From: a bacterium
GTDB taxonomy: Bacteria; Krumholzibacteriota; Krumholzibacteriia; LZORAL124-64-63
Reading direction: 5' to 3'
Assembly (NCBI GenBank): GCA_016703265.1
Contig: JADJCK010000001.1
Coordinates: forward strand, 620,001 to 684,000
DNA: 64,000 nucleotides
The notes under the pieces were generated by a model that worked only from the letters and a program-made list of their open reading frames with translations, had not been told where the DNA came from and made no database searches. Both the position numbers and the translations under genes were made by a program. Shown in pieces: positions 8,516-16,502 of this stretch (positions within the stretch are counted from its first letter, which is position 1; each line of letters starts with the position of its first letter).

Positions 8516-9961
8516 TCAGCCGAACGAGGTCTCGAGCAGGGCCAGCAGCCGTTCCATGCCGGCGCTGCGCGAGCCCTTGACCAGAAGGCGGTCCCCCGGC
8601 GCCGTGATTCCAGCCAGCAGCGCCGCCGCCTCTTCGACGGATGCGCAATAATGACCGGTTCCGCCCGCCGCGTCAAAGCCTTCACGGAGCCCGCGCGCAT
8701 TTTCCCCGACCGCCACCAGCACCTGCACGCCGGCGGCCGCCACCTGCCGCCCGGTCTGCCGGTGGATCTCAACGCTGTCAGGGCCCAGTTCGGCCATGGC
8801 GCCCAGGACGGCCACGGCGCAACCGGCGCCGGGCAGCGCCGCCACCGCGCGCGCGGCAGCCGCCATGCTGCCGGGATTGGCGTTGTAGGCGTCGTCGAGC
8901 ACCAGCCGCCCGCCGATGCGCAGCAGGACCGCTCGGTGCGGCGAGCCCCGGAAGCCGGCCAGCCCGCGGGCAATCGCCTCGTCGTCGGCGCCGGCCGCAC
9001 GTGCGGCCAGGATCGCCGCCGCCAGGTTGGCGGCATTGTGTTCGCCGGGCAGCGGCACCGGCCACGACCGTCCGTCGAGAACCAGTTCGGCAGGCCCGTC
9101 GGCCTCACCCGCGCGCCACGTCCAGCGATGATCGCCGCCCTGGCGTCCCACGCTCACGACGGGACAGCGGGCGCGCGCCAGCCACCGGTCGAAGCCCGGG
9201 CTGTCGGCGTTCAGCACGGCGATGCCGTCGGGCGGCAGGGCATCGAGCAGTTCGCCCTTGCCCTGGATGATGCCGTCGAGCGAGCCGAACTCCGCCAGGT
9301 GCGCCGGCGACGCGTTCGTGATGATGCCCACTTCCGGCCGGGCCAGGCCGGCCAGCCGGGCGATGTCGCCCACCGCCGAGGCCCCCATCTCGATGACCGC
9401 GAAGCGGAGACCCGCATCGAGGCCCAGCAGCGTCAACGGCACGCCGAGGCGGTTGTTGAGGTTGCCCGCAGTCGCCGTGACCGGCCCGGCGCCCGCCAGC
9501 GCGGCGCGCACGAAATCCTTGGTCGTGGTCTTGCCGTTGGTGCCGGTGATCCCGACCACGGTCAGCGCGGTCAGGCGCCGCCGGTACGCAGCGGCGAGCG
9601 CCGCCAGTGCCGCGTCGGGGTCGTTGCTGAGCAACACGCCCGCCGAGGCGGGCGCAGGCGATCCGGCCAGCGGTTCGGCGCCGCCGCCGTCCCACTCCCG
9701 CGTCAGCACCCAGTGCCCGGCGGCCACCGCCCCGGCCGCGTAGGCGCGGCCATCGACATTCTCGCCCCGCAGCGCCACGAACAGCTGCCCGGGCGCAAGC
9801 CGCCGCGAATCGAGTCCTGCACCGGCGAACCAGGCGCCTTCCGGGGGCTCCGGCGACATCGCCAGCCCCGCCGCCCCGCCCGTCAGGATACCGGTGAGAA
9901 GCCCGGCCCCCCGCAGGTCCGCGACCGCGGTCGCCAGCAGGATGCCGCCGGGCGCGCTCAC
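8516..9961 (-). CDS. murF: UDP-MurNAc-tripeptide--D-Ala-D-Ala ligase
   Basis: Cytoplasmic Mur ligase completing the pentapeptide precursor with D-Ala-D-Ala. The 481-aa product has the MurF/MurE-type N-terminal domain containing DSRRLAPGQLFVAL, the P-loop GITGTNGKTTTKDF (about residues 137-150) and the LDDAYNANPGSM motif of the C-terminal half. The start is GTG at 9961, overlapping the murE stop as GTGA. A longer in-phase frame to 10699 only shadows murE. Confidence 0.95.
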   Translation of the reverse strand: MSAPGGILLATAVADLRGAGLLTGILTGGAAGLAMSPEPPEGAWFAGAGLDSRRLAPGQLFVALRGENVDGRAYAAGAVAAGHWVLTREWDGGGAEPLAGSPAPASAGVLLSNDPDAALAALAAAYRRRLTALTVVGITGTNGKTTTKDFVRAALAGAGPVTATAGNLNNRLGVPLTLLGLDAGLRFAVIEMGASAVGDIARLAGLARPEVGIITNASPAHLAEFGSLDGIIQGKGELLDALPPDGIAVLNADSPGFDRWLARARCPVVSVGRQGGDHRWTWRAGEADGPAELVLDGRSWPVPLPGEHNAANLAAAILAARAAGADDEAIARGLAGFRGSPHRAVLLRIGGRLVLDDAYNANPGSMAAAARAVAALPGAGCAVAVLGAMAELGPDSVEIHRQTGRQVAAAGVQVLVAVGENARGLREGFDAAGGTGHYCASVEEAAALLAGITAPGDRLLVKGSRSAGMERLLALLETSFG

Positions 9962-11472
9962 GCGCCCTGCTCCCGCACCCAGTCGCGGATGACCTGCCGG
10001 TCGTCGAAGTCCAGGCGCCGGTCGCCGACAAGCTGGTAGTCCTCGTGCCCCTTGCCCGCGACGATGACGATGTCGCCGGGCAGCGCGGCCGCCAGCGCCT
10101 CGTGGATGGCGCTGCGACGGTCCACGACCACGCGGCTGAGTCGCGCGCGCGGCTCGGGTTGCGCCGCGAATCCCTCGGCGATCTGGGCGCAGATCGAGGC
10201 CGGTTCCTCGCCGCGCGGGTTGTCGGAGGTGATCCAGGCCAGGTCGGCGTCGCGCGCCACGACCGCTCCCATCAGCGGTCGCTTGCCGCGATCGCGGTCG
10301 CCGCCGCAGCCGAACACCGCCAGCAGCCGGCCGTCGGTCAGTTCGCGACAGGCGCCCAGCACGGCGGCCAGCGCATCGTGCGTGTGCGCGTAGTCCACGA
10401 CGGCGATCGCCCCGTTCGGGAGCGACAGGCGTGCGAGCCGGCCCGGCACCTGCGGTACCGCAGCCAGCGCCGCGCAGCAGGCCTCCGCCTCGCAGCCGAG
10501 CGCGAGGCCGGCAGCCAGGGCCGCCGTCAGGTTCTCCACGTTGAAGCGGCCCACCAGCGGGCTGTCCAGCCCGAGGCGCCGACCCTGCCAATCCAGTTCC
10601 AGGTGCGTGCCGTCCATGCGCAGCGTCGCGGCAACCACGCGCAGTTCGGCGTCGTGGGCCGGCTGCCGCGGGTCGGCCGCGAAGCCGATGTGGCGGCAAC
10701 GCGACACATCCACCGTGCGCAGCTGTTCGTCCTGCCGGTTGATGATCACGGCGCCGGCGGGAGCGCCGGCCACGGCTGGGCGCAGCAGCTCGATGATGCG
10801 CGCTTTGGCGGCCAGGTACCGGGCCATGTCGCCGTGGTAGTCGAGGTGATCGCGGCCGAGGTTCGTCATCACCGCGACATCCAGTTCCAGACCCGCGGTG
10901 CGGCCCTGGTCCAGCGCGTGCGACGAGATCTCCATGGCGACGCCGCGACAGCCGTTGCGCAGCATGCGGCCGAGCAGTTCGAAGAACACCGGACCACCGG
11001 GCGTGGTCAACGGGGCCGGCCGCCGCTCGCGACCGTCGTCGTACTCGATGGTCCCGACCAGTCCGCAGCGACCGTGCACGGCGCCCAGCAGCGCCCGCAG
11101 CAGGAACGCGGTCGTGGTCTTGCCGTTGGTGCCGGTCACGGCGGCCGTCTTCAGCGTCAGGTCCGGGTCGCCCGCCAGCCGTCGCGCCAGCAGGGCCGGC
11201 ATGGGTCGCGTATCGCCGGCCACGAGCACGCGGCCGGGCGCGGCGCCGGGCACGGCCTGGCGGTCCTGCACCACGACCGCCGGGCAGCCGGCCTCGAGCG
11301 CCGCTGCGGCAAAGGCGTGGCCGTCGCCCGACGAGCCGTGGACGGCCACGAACAGCACGCCGGGACCGGCCTCACGCGAGTCGGCCGTCACCCGCGTGAC
11401 GACCGCATCGGCGCGTGGTCCGTCCTCGAGCCCGGGAATTCCACGGCAGAGCGCGGCCAGGGTCAGTTCCAC
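9958..11472 (-). CDS. murE: UDP-MurNAc-tripeptide synthetase (meso-DAP type)
   Basis: Cytoplasmic Mur ligase adding the third amino acid. The 504-aa product has VTADSREAGPGVLFVAV at the N-terminus and the P-loop VTGTNGKTTTAF near 112-123. A DNPRGEEP motif lies near residue 416; the DNPR signature selects meso-diaminopimelate, implying Gram-negative type peptidoglycan. The GTG start at 11472 has GGAG 5 nt upstream and lies inside the last codons of ftsI (10-nt overlap), so the two are coupled. The upstream extension in the same frame is not MurE-like. Confidence 0.94.
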   Translation of the reverse strand: MELTLAALCRGIPGLEDGPRADAVVTRVTADSREAGPGVLFVAVHGSSGDGHAFAAAALEAGCPAVVVQDRQAVPGAAPGRVLVAGDTRPMPALLARRLAGDPDLTLKTAAVTGTNGKTTTAFLLRALLGAVHGRCGLVGTIEYDDGRERRPAPLTTPGGPVFFELLGRMLRNGCRGVAMEISSHALDQGRTAGLELDVAVMTNLGRDHLDYHGDMARYLAAKARIIELLRPAVAGAPAGAVIINRQDEQLRTVDVSRCRHIGFAADPRQPAHDAELRVVAATLRMDGTHLELDWQGRRLGLDSPLVGRFNVENLTAALAAGLALGCEAEACCAALAAVPQVPGRLARLSLPNGAIAVVDYAHTHDALAAVLGACRELTDGRLLAVFGCGGDRDRGKRPLMGAVVARDADLAWITSDNPRGEEPASICAQIAEGFAAQPEPRARLSRVVVDRRSAIHEALAAALPGDIVIVAGKGHEDYQLVGDRRLDFDDRQVIRDWVREQGA

Positions 11473-13594
11473 GTCGTCTCCATGGTGACGGTGATGGGCC
11501 CTTCGGGCCGCGGGCCGTTCGGCTCCACATCCTGCGCACTGGCATAGCCGACGCCTTCGATGACCACCTGCAGGCCGAGGCGTGCAGCCAGGCTCCGGAT
11601 CTGGCGGTTGCTCATGCCCGTGAAGTCGGGACAGAGATCGCCCGCCGCCGGCGCGGCGGCCATGGCCGGCTTCCGGCCGGCGATCGTCAGCGTCACGGTC
11701 GTGCCCGCCTCGCATCGCGTGCCGGCGGCCGGCACCTGGCCGACCACCACGCCGTCGCGCTCGTCACCGACGCTGCGCAGGCCGGCGGCGCCGAGACGGT
11801 CGTTCGCGTGCGCCGCGCGAAGGTACAGCACATCGGGCACTTCCACCAACTGCAGCGGATCCGGCAGCACCACCGGGCCGGTGCGATCACCGGGAGCATC
11901 GCTCAGCCAGTCGGTGCAGCGGCGGATGTCCTCGATCACGCCGCGGTACAGCGGCACGGCGCTCTGCGAGGCGTAGTGGTGCGTCCAATCCGGTTCGTCC
12001 AGCACCACGAGCACCACCAGGCGCGGGTCGTCGATGGGCACGATGCCGCCGAAGCTGGACATGTACGCACCCGCGGTGTAGCCGTGGCCGTCGCGGCTCT
12101 TCTGTGCCGTGCCGGTCTTGCCGCCGCTCGCGATCCAATCGAGCTTCGTGCCCGAGCCGGTACCTTCGGCGACGACGCGCTTCATCGCGCCCCGCAGGAC
12201 GTCGGCCAGGGGCGGGGCCATGACGCGGCGCAGGGCCGCCGGCTGGACCTCTTCGATGACCCCGCCATCCCGGCCGCGAACTTCCTTCACGCAGCGCGGC
12301 GCGTACAACGTGCCGCCGTTGGCCACCGCGCACAGGGCCATGCCCAGCTGCACGGCCGTGGCCGACACCGCCTGCCCGATGGAGATGCAGGGCTTGTCGG
12401 CGCCGTTCCACTCCTCGGGCTTGCGCAGGCTTCGCGCGGCTGCGCCTTGTAGGGAAACTTCGTGCGCTCGCCGAAGCCGAAGGCGGACAGGTCGCTGAAG
12501 AGCTTGTCGTCGTCCAGGCGCATCGCGGCCTTGGCGAAGTAGACATTGCTCGAGACGGCCATGGCGCCGCCGAAGCTGAGGTGACCGTAGTCGTGGTTCT
12601 TGTCGTTGGAGATGCCGTACGGCGAGCCCGAGTTGTTGTCGCAGTTGAACACCATGCCGGTGTCGACGGCGCCGTGGTGCAGCAACGCGGCGCCGCTGAA
12701 GATCTTGAACAGCGAGCCCGGCTCGAACTGCGTCGTGAAATTGCGGTTGTTCCAGACGGCGCCGTCCTCGTGGGACTTCGAGCGCGTGTCCATCAGCGGG
12801 TAGCTGGCCGCGGCCAGGACGTCGCCGTTCGAGGGATCGAGCACCAGCACCGAACCGCCCTTGGCGTTGGTGGTGGTGACGGCGTCGAGCAGGCGCTGCT
12901 CGCAGATCTCCTGCAGTCCGGCGTCCAGCGTGAGCACGAGGTTGCGGCCGTGCCTGGCGTTCTGCAGCACGATGCGCCCCAGCTTGACTCCCGGCTGCGC
13001 CGTCTGGATCTCGCGCGCCAGTCCCGGCTCGCCGGCCAGTTCCTCTTCCAGGCTCAGTTCCAGGCCGGTGGCGTGGACCGCGTCGGGATCCTGGCGATAG
13101 AAGCCGACCAGGCTGGCCGCCATGCCGTCGGTCGGATAGTAGCGTGAACAGCGTTCGTCGAGCGTCACGGACTTCCAGCGCCGCAACCGCTGCCGCTGCT
13201 CGGCCGACAGGACCACGCCCGAGCCCAGCACGATGTGCGGCTTGGATGTCGACTCGATCTTCTGCCGCACCTCGGCCTCGGGCCGACCCGTGACTTCGGC
13301 CAGGTCGGCGACGAGCCTGGGGTCCTTTTCCATGAACCGGCGCGTCAGGCCCACCTGGGTGGTGGTCACCGAGACGGCCAGCGGGCGGCCGTTGCGGTCG
13401 TAGAGATTGCCGCGCTCGGCGTCGATGACGACCTCACGCGACCACTGCCCGTTCGCGCGCTGAAGCCAGCGCTCGTGTTCCACGACCTGCACCTGCACGA
13501 CGCGCAGCGCCAGCAGGACGCCGAACGCGACCACTGCCAGCCGCACGATGCGAAGCCGATTGTCCCCCGTATTGCGCGCATCCTGCCCTGACAT
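11463..13594 (-). CDS. ftsI: Septal transpeptidase FtsI/PBP with two PASTA domains (frameshifted in this sequence)
   Basis: Class B penicillin-binding protein that cross-links septal peptidoglycan with FtsW. The N-terminal part (13594 to about 12431) holds the membrane anchor, the dimerisation domain, the active-site EPGSLFK (SxxK) and SSN (SxN). The C-terminal part (about 12430 to 11463) is in another frame and carries GGKTGTAQ (KTG) and two PASTA repeats, one starting VEVPDVLYLRAA and one starting CPDFTGMSNRQI. Restoring one base near 12430 (GAAGCC to GAAGGCC) joins them as a ~710-aa protein reading REGLRKPEEWNGADKP. The ATG at 13594 overlaps the ftsL stop by one base. A true null would be lethal unless a second copy exists, so an assembly error is the likely reason. 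Confidence 0.9.
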
Positions 13595-14103
13595 CAGCGC
13601 CCCCTCACATCGCCGCGACGCGGCTCGAGCGAGATCATCGATTCTTCACTGCGGACCCCGCCGGGTTCCGCCGCCAGTGCCGCGTCGGCGCCGCCAAGCC
13701 CGCCCAGGAAGCGGCGGATGCGACTGGGCTGCCGACCGGGTTCCGTACGCGTGGCGATCAGCGTGACGCCGGGCACGCCGCCCACCTCCAGGCCGAGCTC
13801 CTTCTGCGCGCGCTCGACCAGCACGGGCAGGGTCGTGGCCGCATTCCACTTGGCGAGCAGTTCGGCCTGCTCCGCCTCGGCGCACCGACGCTGCGCCTCG
13901 AGCGTGACGATGTGGCGGCGCAGGGCCGTCACTTCATTGGTCACATGCACGGCGGCGCCCAGCACCACCGCCACGAGCACGAGAACCAGGGCGACCAGGC
14001 CCTTTCGCCCCCGCATGACGCGGCGACGATGGGCCATGGCCGCCCCCTGGCGGGCGGCCAGGGAACCGACGGGAGCCAGCGGATATCCGGAACACCTGCG
14101 CAT
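13594..14103 (-). CDS. ftsL: FtsL-like bitopic cell division protein
   Basis: A 169-aa product with a basic cytoplasmic N-terminus, a single membrane helix (GLVALVLVLVAVVLGAAVHV) and a following heptad-like region (TNEVTALRRHIVTLEAQ), then a disordered tail. This is the architecture of FtsL, which pairs with FtsB and FtsQ. The assignment rests mostly on position between rsmH and ftsI, because FtsL sequences diverge strongly. I chose ATG at 14103 because AAGGAG lies 5 nt upstream; an ATG at 14139 abutting rsmH is possible. The tail after the coiled coil is longer than in many FtsL proteins. Confidence 0.75.
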   Translation of the reverse strand: MRRCSGYPLAPVGSLAARQGAAMAHRRRVMRGRKGLVALVLVLVAVVLGAAVHVTNEVTALRRHIVTLEAQRRCAEAEQAELLAKWNAATTLPVLVERAQKELGLEVGGVPGVTLIATRTEPGRQPSRIRRFLGGLGGADAALAAEPGGVRSEESMISLEPRRGDVRGR

Positions 14104-14139
14104 GCTGTCTCCTTGCGGGCGGCATCCTGCCGCCCTCAT

Positions 14140-15060
14140 TCAGATGATCTCGGCGGCGCGCAGCCTGGCGCTGCGCGATCGCGCGTTGACGTGCTGCTCC
14201 GCTGCCGAGGCGACAACCGCCTTGCGGGTCAGCGGGCGCAGCCACGCCTTGTGACGGCAGACGCAGACCGGCGTGTCCGGCGGGCACACGCAGTCGCGCC
14301 TTTCCTGGTCGATGAACCGCTTCACCAACCGGTCCTCGAGCGAGTGGTACGAGATGACGACCAGGCGCCCGCCCGGCCGCAGCACGCGCTGCATCGACGC
14401 CAGCGCGTCGGCGAGCGCGCCGAGCTCGTCGTTCACGGCGATCCGCAACGCCTGGAAGACCCGGCTCAGCACGGGCTCCGGCTTGACGCCGCGCGGCAGG
14501 GCCGACTTCACGGCCTCGCGCACCTGCGTCGTCGTCGACAGCGGCGCCTCGGCGCGGCTCTGGACCAGCCGTCGCGCGATGTGACGGCTGCCGCGCTCCT
14601 CGCCCCAGCGCCAGATCAGGTCCGCGATTCCCGACTCGTCGAGCCCGACCAACAGGTCGGCCGCGGTCTGTCCCCGCGTCTGGTCGAAGCGCAGGTCGAG
14701 CGGCCCGTCGGCGCGGTAGCTGAAGCCCTTGGCCGGGTCGTCGAACTGCTTCGAGCTGACGCCCAGGTCGAGCAGCACGCCGTCGACCCCGTCCCAGCCC
14801 ACCGACCGCAGCGCGGCGTCGAGATCGCGGAAGGAGCCGTGGTGGCAGTGCAACCGCGGCCGGGTGGCGGCCAGGTCGCGGCAGGCAGCCTGCGCGACGG
14901 CGTCGAGGTCGACGCCCAGAACGTCGGCGCCGGCCTCGAGCAGGCCGGCGGCGTGGCCCCCGAATCCGAAGGTGCCGTCGATAATGCGCCGGCCCGGTCC
15001 GGCCGCGAGGAGACCCAGGGTCTCCTCACGCAGCACCGGGACATGTGGCGCGGAGATCAT
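14140..15060 (-). CDS. rsmH: 16S rRNA m4C1402 methyltransferase RsmH
   Basis: SAM-dependent methyltransferase (formerly MraW) that methylates N4 of C1402 in the ribosomal P site. The 306-aa length fits. Motifs are HVPVLREE at the N-terminus, DGTFGFGGH (SAM loop, about residues 29-37), GVLLDLGVSSKQFD, and the C-terminal VISYHSLEDRLVKRF. ATG at 15060 overlaps the stop of the upstream STAS gene as ATGA, so the STAS protein and RsmH are translationally coupled. Confidence 0.96.
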   Translation of the reverse strand: MISAPHVPVLREETLGLLAAGPGRRIIDGTFGFGGHAAGLLEAGADVLGVDLDAVAQAACRDLAATRPRLHCHHGSFRDLDAALRSVGWDGVDGVLLDLGVSSKQFDDPAKGFSYRADGPLDLRFDQTRGQTAADLLVGLDESGIADLIWRWGEERGSRHIARRLVQSRAEAPLSTTTQVREAVKSALPRGVKPEPVLSRVFQALRIAVNDELGALADALASMQRVLRPGGRLVVISYHSLEDRLVKRFIDQERRDCVCPPDTPVCVCRHKAWLRPLTRKAVVASAAEQHVNARSRSARLRAAEII

Positions 15061-15482
15061 GGCATGACGTCGGAGTGCGCTCCGGCCGGCTGGCGCCAGG
15101 CGGTCATGGCCGTCGGCGTGGCTCCCAGTTCGCGATCCCAGTCTTCCATGACCACGATCGCCTTCAGGTAGTCACTCCAGCCGTGCAGGTAGAGTTGGTG
15201 GTTGAACAGGCGCAGCCGCCGGTTCCAGGCCACGAGTGCGCCGGTGGCGCGGTAGTCGAGGTGGGAAAGCCGGCTGCCGTCGAGCACGATGCGCACGCCG
15301 CGGCGGTTGAGCTTCGGCGCCACGCCTGCGATCAGCTTCTCCATGCCGGCCCGGTCAAGGATACCCGAGAGAGTGACCCAGACAGCCTTGTCGTTCTGCC
15401 GAATCAAGATCTCCGTATGGTTGCCTGCGGCCTCCTGCCTGCCGGGCAGCCGGGTCATCTCTCTCGGTGTCACGGGATCCAT
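15057..15482 (-). CDS. STAS-domain protein embedded in the dcw cluster
   Basis: About 141 aa from ATG 15482; the start is uncertain and the frame stays open to 15647. Residues from about 25 to 120 fit a STAS fold: VWVTLSGILDRAGMEKL, then RRGVRIVLDGSRLSHLD, then RATGALVAWNRRLRLF. In STAS anti-anti-sigma factors the loop after the Asp normally carries the phosphorylated Ser (DSSG). Here the loop reads DYRATG, so classic SpoIIAA-type phospho-switching looks unlikely. It sits between mraZ and rsmH, a place where a STAS gene is not usual. It could bind a partner that senses envelope or translation state, but no partner kinase is present in the window. The function is unknown. Confidence 0.7.
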   Translation of the reverse strand: MDPVTPREMTRLPGRQEAAGNHTEILIRQNDKAVWVTLSGILDRAGMEKLIAGVAPKLNRRGVRIVLDGSRLSHLDYRATGALVAWNRRLRLFNHQLYLHGWSDYLKAIVVMEDWDRELGATPTAMTAWRQPAGAHSDVMP

Positions 15483-15664
15483 CCCCCTGCGCGGCCCATC
15501 CGTGGGCCCGGTGCGTGTGCGTCGTTGCTGTTGCGTGCTGCCGAGATTCCGTGCTCTGGACCGCGTTTGGCTACGCCGGGCGGGCGCCGGTCCGTCGGCG
15601 CCCCTGCTGCCCGGCTGTATCCGGCCGGCCTCCATGCCGCCGGTCATCCGCCGCTGCCCGAAGG

Positions 15665-16148
15665 TCAGCGGAAGAACTCATCGTCGAATGCCGCGTCGTC
15701 AGCGTTGTCCTGGCCGCGAGCGGCCAGCGCTTCCGGCGACCACAGCTCCATGTAGGAACCGACGCCCAGCACGGTGATCTTCTTGTCGATCCCGTACTCG
15801 GCCAGCTTCTCCGGGGCGATCGCCACGCGTCCCTGCGCATCGACCGCCACCTGCGTGCTGTTGGCCGACATCCGCCGCAGGTAGTCGCGCAGCTTCTGGC
15901 TGGGCGGCTCGTTCCGCAGGCGGTTGAAGTTCTCCACCCACACCTCGTAAGGGCTGCAGGCTGAGCGTGCCGTCGGCGCCCCGCGACACCATGTACTTTT
16001 CCTCGGCCTGGTCGGACCCGGCCTGACGAAGCCGGAACGGCAGGGCAAAGCGGCCCTTCGCATCCACCGCACGGGTGTACGACCCGTGGAAGGTGAAGGC
16101 GAAGCCCCCGTCTGCTGCTGTTGTCGGCTTGGAGTCCACCCGGTTCAT
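15665..16148 (-). CDS. mraZ: Transcriptional regulator MraZ (frameshifted in this sequence)
   Basis: MraZ is a ring-forming DNA-binding protein with two SpoVT/AbrB-like halves that represses the dcw operon. The first half (FHGSYTRAVDAKGRFALP, with the DxxxR motif) is read from ATG 16148. The second half (PYEVWVENF, then VDAQGRVAIAPE, again DxxxR) is in a different frame ending at 15665. Removing one extra base near 15949-15950 (CAGCCCTTACGAG to CAGCCCTACGAG) gives a continuous ~160-aa protein reading LSLQPYEVWVENF. Family members often begin at the MF-GSY segment, so the first ~20 residues may be untranslated. It lies downstream of the boxes at 16273-16307. Confidence 0.9.
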
Positions 16149-16199
16149 CCCCCGGCTCAGGCTTAAGCGTCGCTATCGTGGCCGTTTTCGTAAGTGGTT

Positions 16200-16265
16200 G
16201 GTTGATGGCGGGTTAGTGGACATCCTGTCCGTCTTGTGCCGATCCGTCGGCCCCCGCCATCAACC
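16200..16265 (-). promoter_or_regulatory. Structured mraZ leader: 13-bp closing stem with two internal hairpins
   Basis: Perfect 13-bp inverted arms at 16200-16212 (GGTTGATGGCGGG) and 16253-16265 (CCCGCCATCAACC) enclose two further perfect hairpins. On the plus strand these read GGACA-TCC-TGTCC and GCCGA-TCCG-TCGGC. As RNA from the minus strand this folds as a three-way junction in the mraZ 5-prime leader, ending about 50 nt before the start codon. No poly-U follows, so it is not a plain terminator. It could be a cis-regulatory RNA, an mRNA-stability element or a DNA cruciform; the symmetry alone cannot distinguish them. Confidence 0.6.
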
Positions 16266-16272
16266 TCCGAAA

Positions 16273-16307
16273 TCACCGTGAATCACCTTTTTTCACCACT
16301 GGCCACC
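16273..16307 (-). promoter_or_regulatory. Putative MraZ operator: four GGTGA-type boxes at 10-bp spacing
   Basis: On the minus strand GGTGA occurs at 16293-16297, 16283-16287 and 16273-16277, with a GGTGG variant at 16303-16307. Each is separated by exactly 5 nt, so the period is 10 bp, one helical turn. E. coli MraZ binds tandem TGGGN boxes with the same 10-bp period ahead of mraZ, so this looks like the autoregulatory operator with a diverged box. It lies just after the -10 element, overlapping the expected transcription start. Confidence 0.7.
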
Positions 16308-16312
16308 GCGGC

Positions 16313-16342
16313 ACAATAATCCGCCCCCACTGGGCATGTCAA
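16313..16342 (-). promoter_or_regulatory. Sigma70-type promoter of the dcw operon
   Basis: The minus strand reads TTGACA (16337-16342), an 18-nt spacer and TATTGT (16313-16318); TTATTG with a 17-nt spacer is an alternative -10. The consensus -35 stands out in this GC-rich sequence. Transcription would begin near 16305, at the first operator box, leaving a leader of about 155 nt before mraZ. Confidence 0.7.
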
Positions 16343-16372
16343 TGCCCTAAATTCGGGAACACCTGAGTTATT

Positions 16373-16381
16373 TGTGGATAA
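16373..16381 (-). promoter_or_regulatory. Consensus DnaA box upstream of the mraZ promoter
   Basis: The minus strand has TTATCCACA, a perfect match to the strong DnaA box, about 30 bp upstream of the -35 element. It sits inside a small imperfect palindrome GTTAT/ATAAC. It could link replication initiation to dcw expression. It is a single site and may be coincidental. Confidence 0.4.
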
Positions 16382-16502
16382 CTTCCCAAGCGCCGGGAAC
16401 GCCGCCAGATGCGGGGCAAGGTGGGCGTCGCCAGGCAGGCGCATGCGGCCGCGCGGCCGCGGGGAGCCGGTTCGTGCAGGGTGATGGCGTCCCGGGAAGA
16501 GG

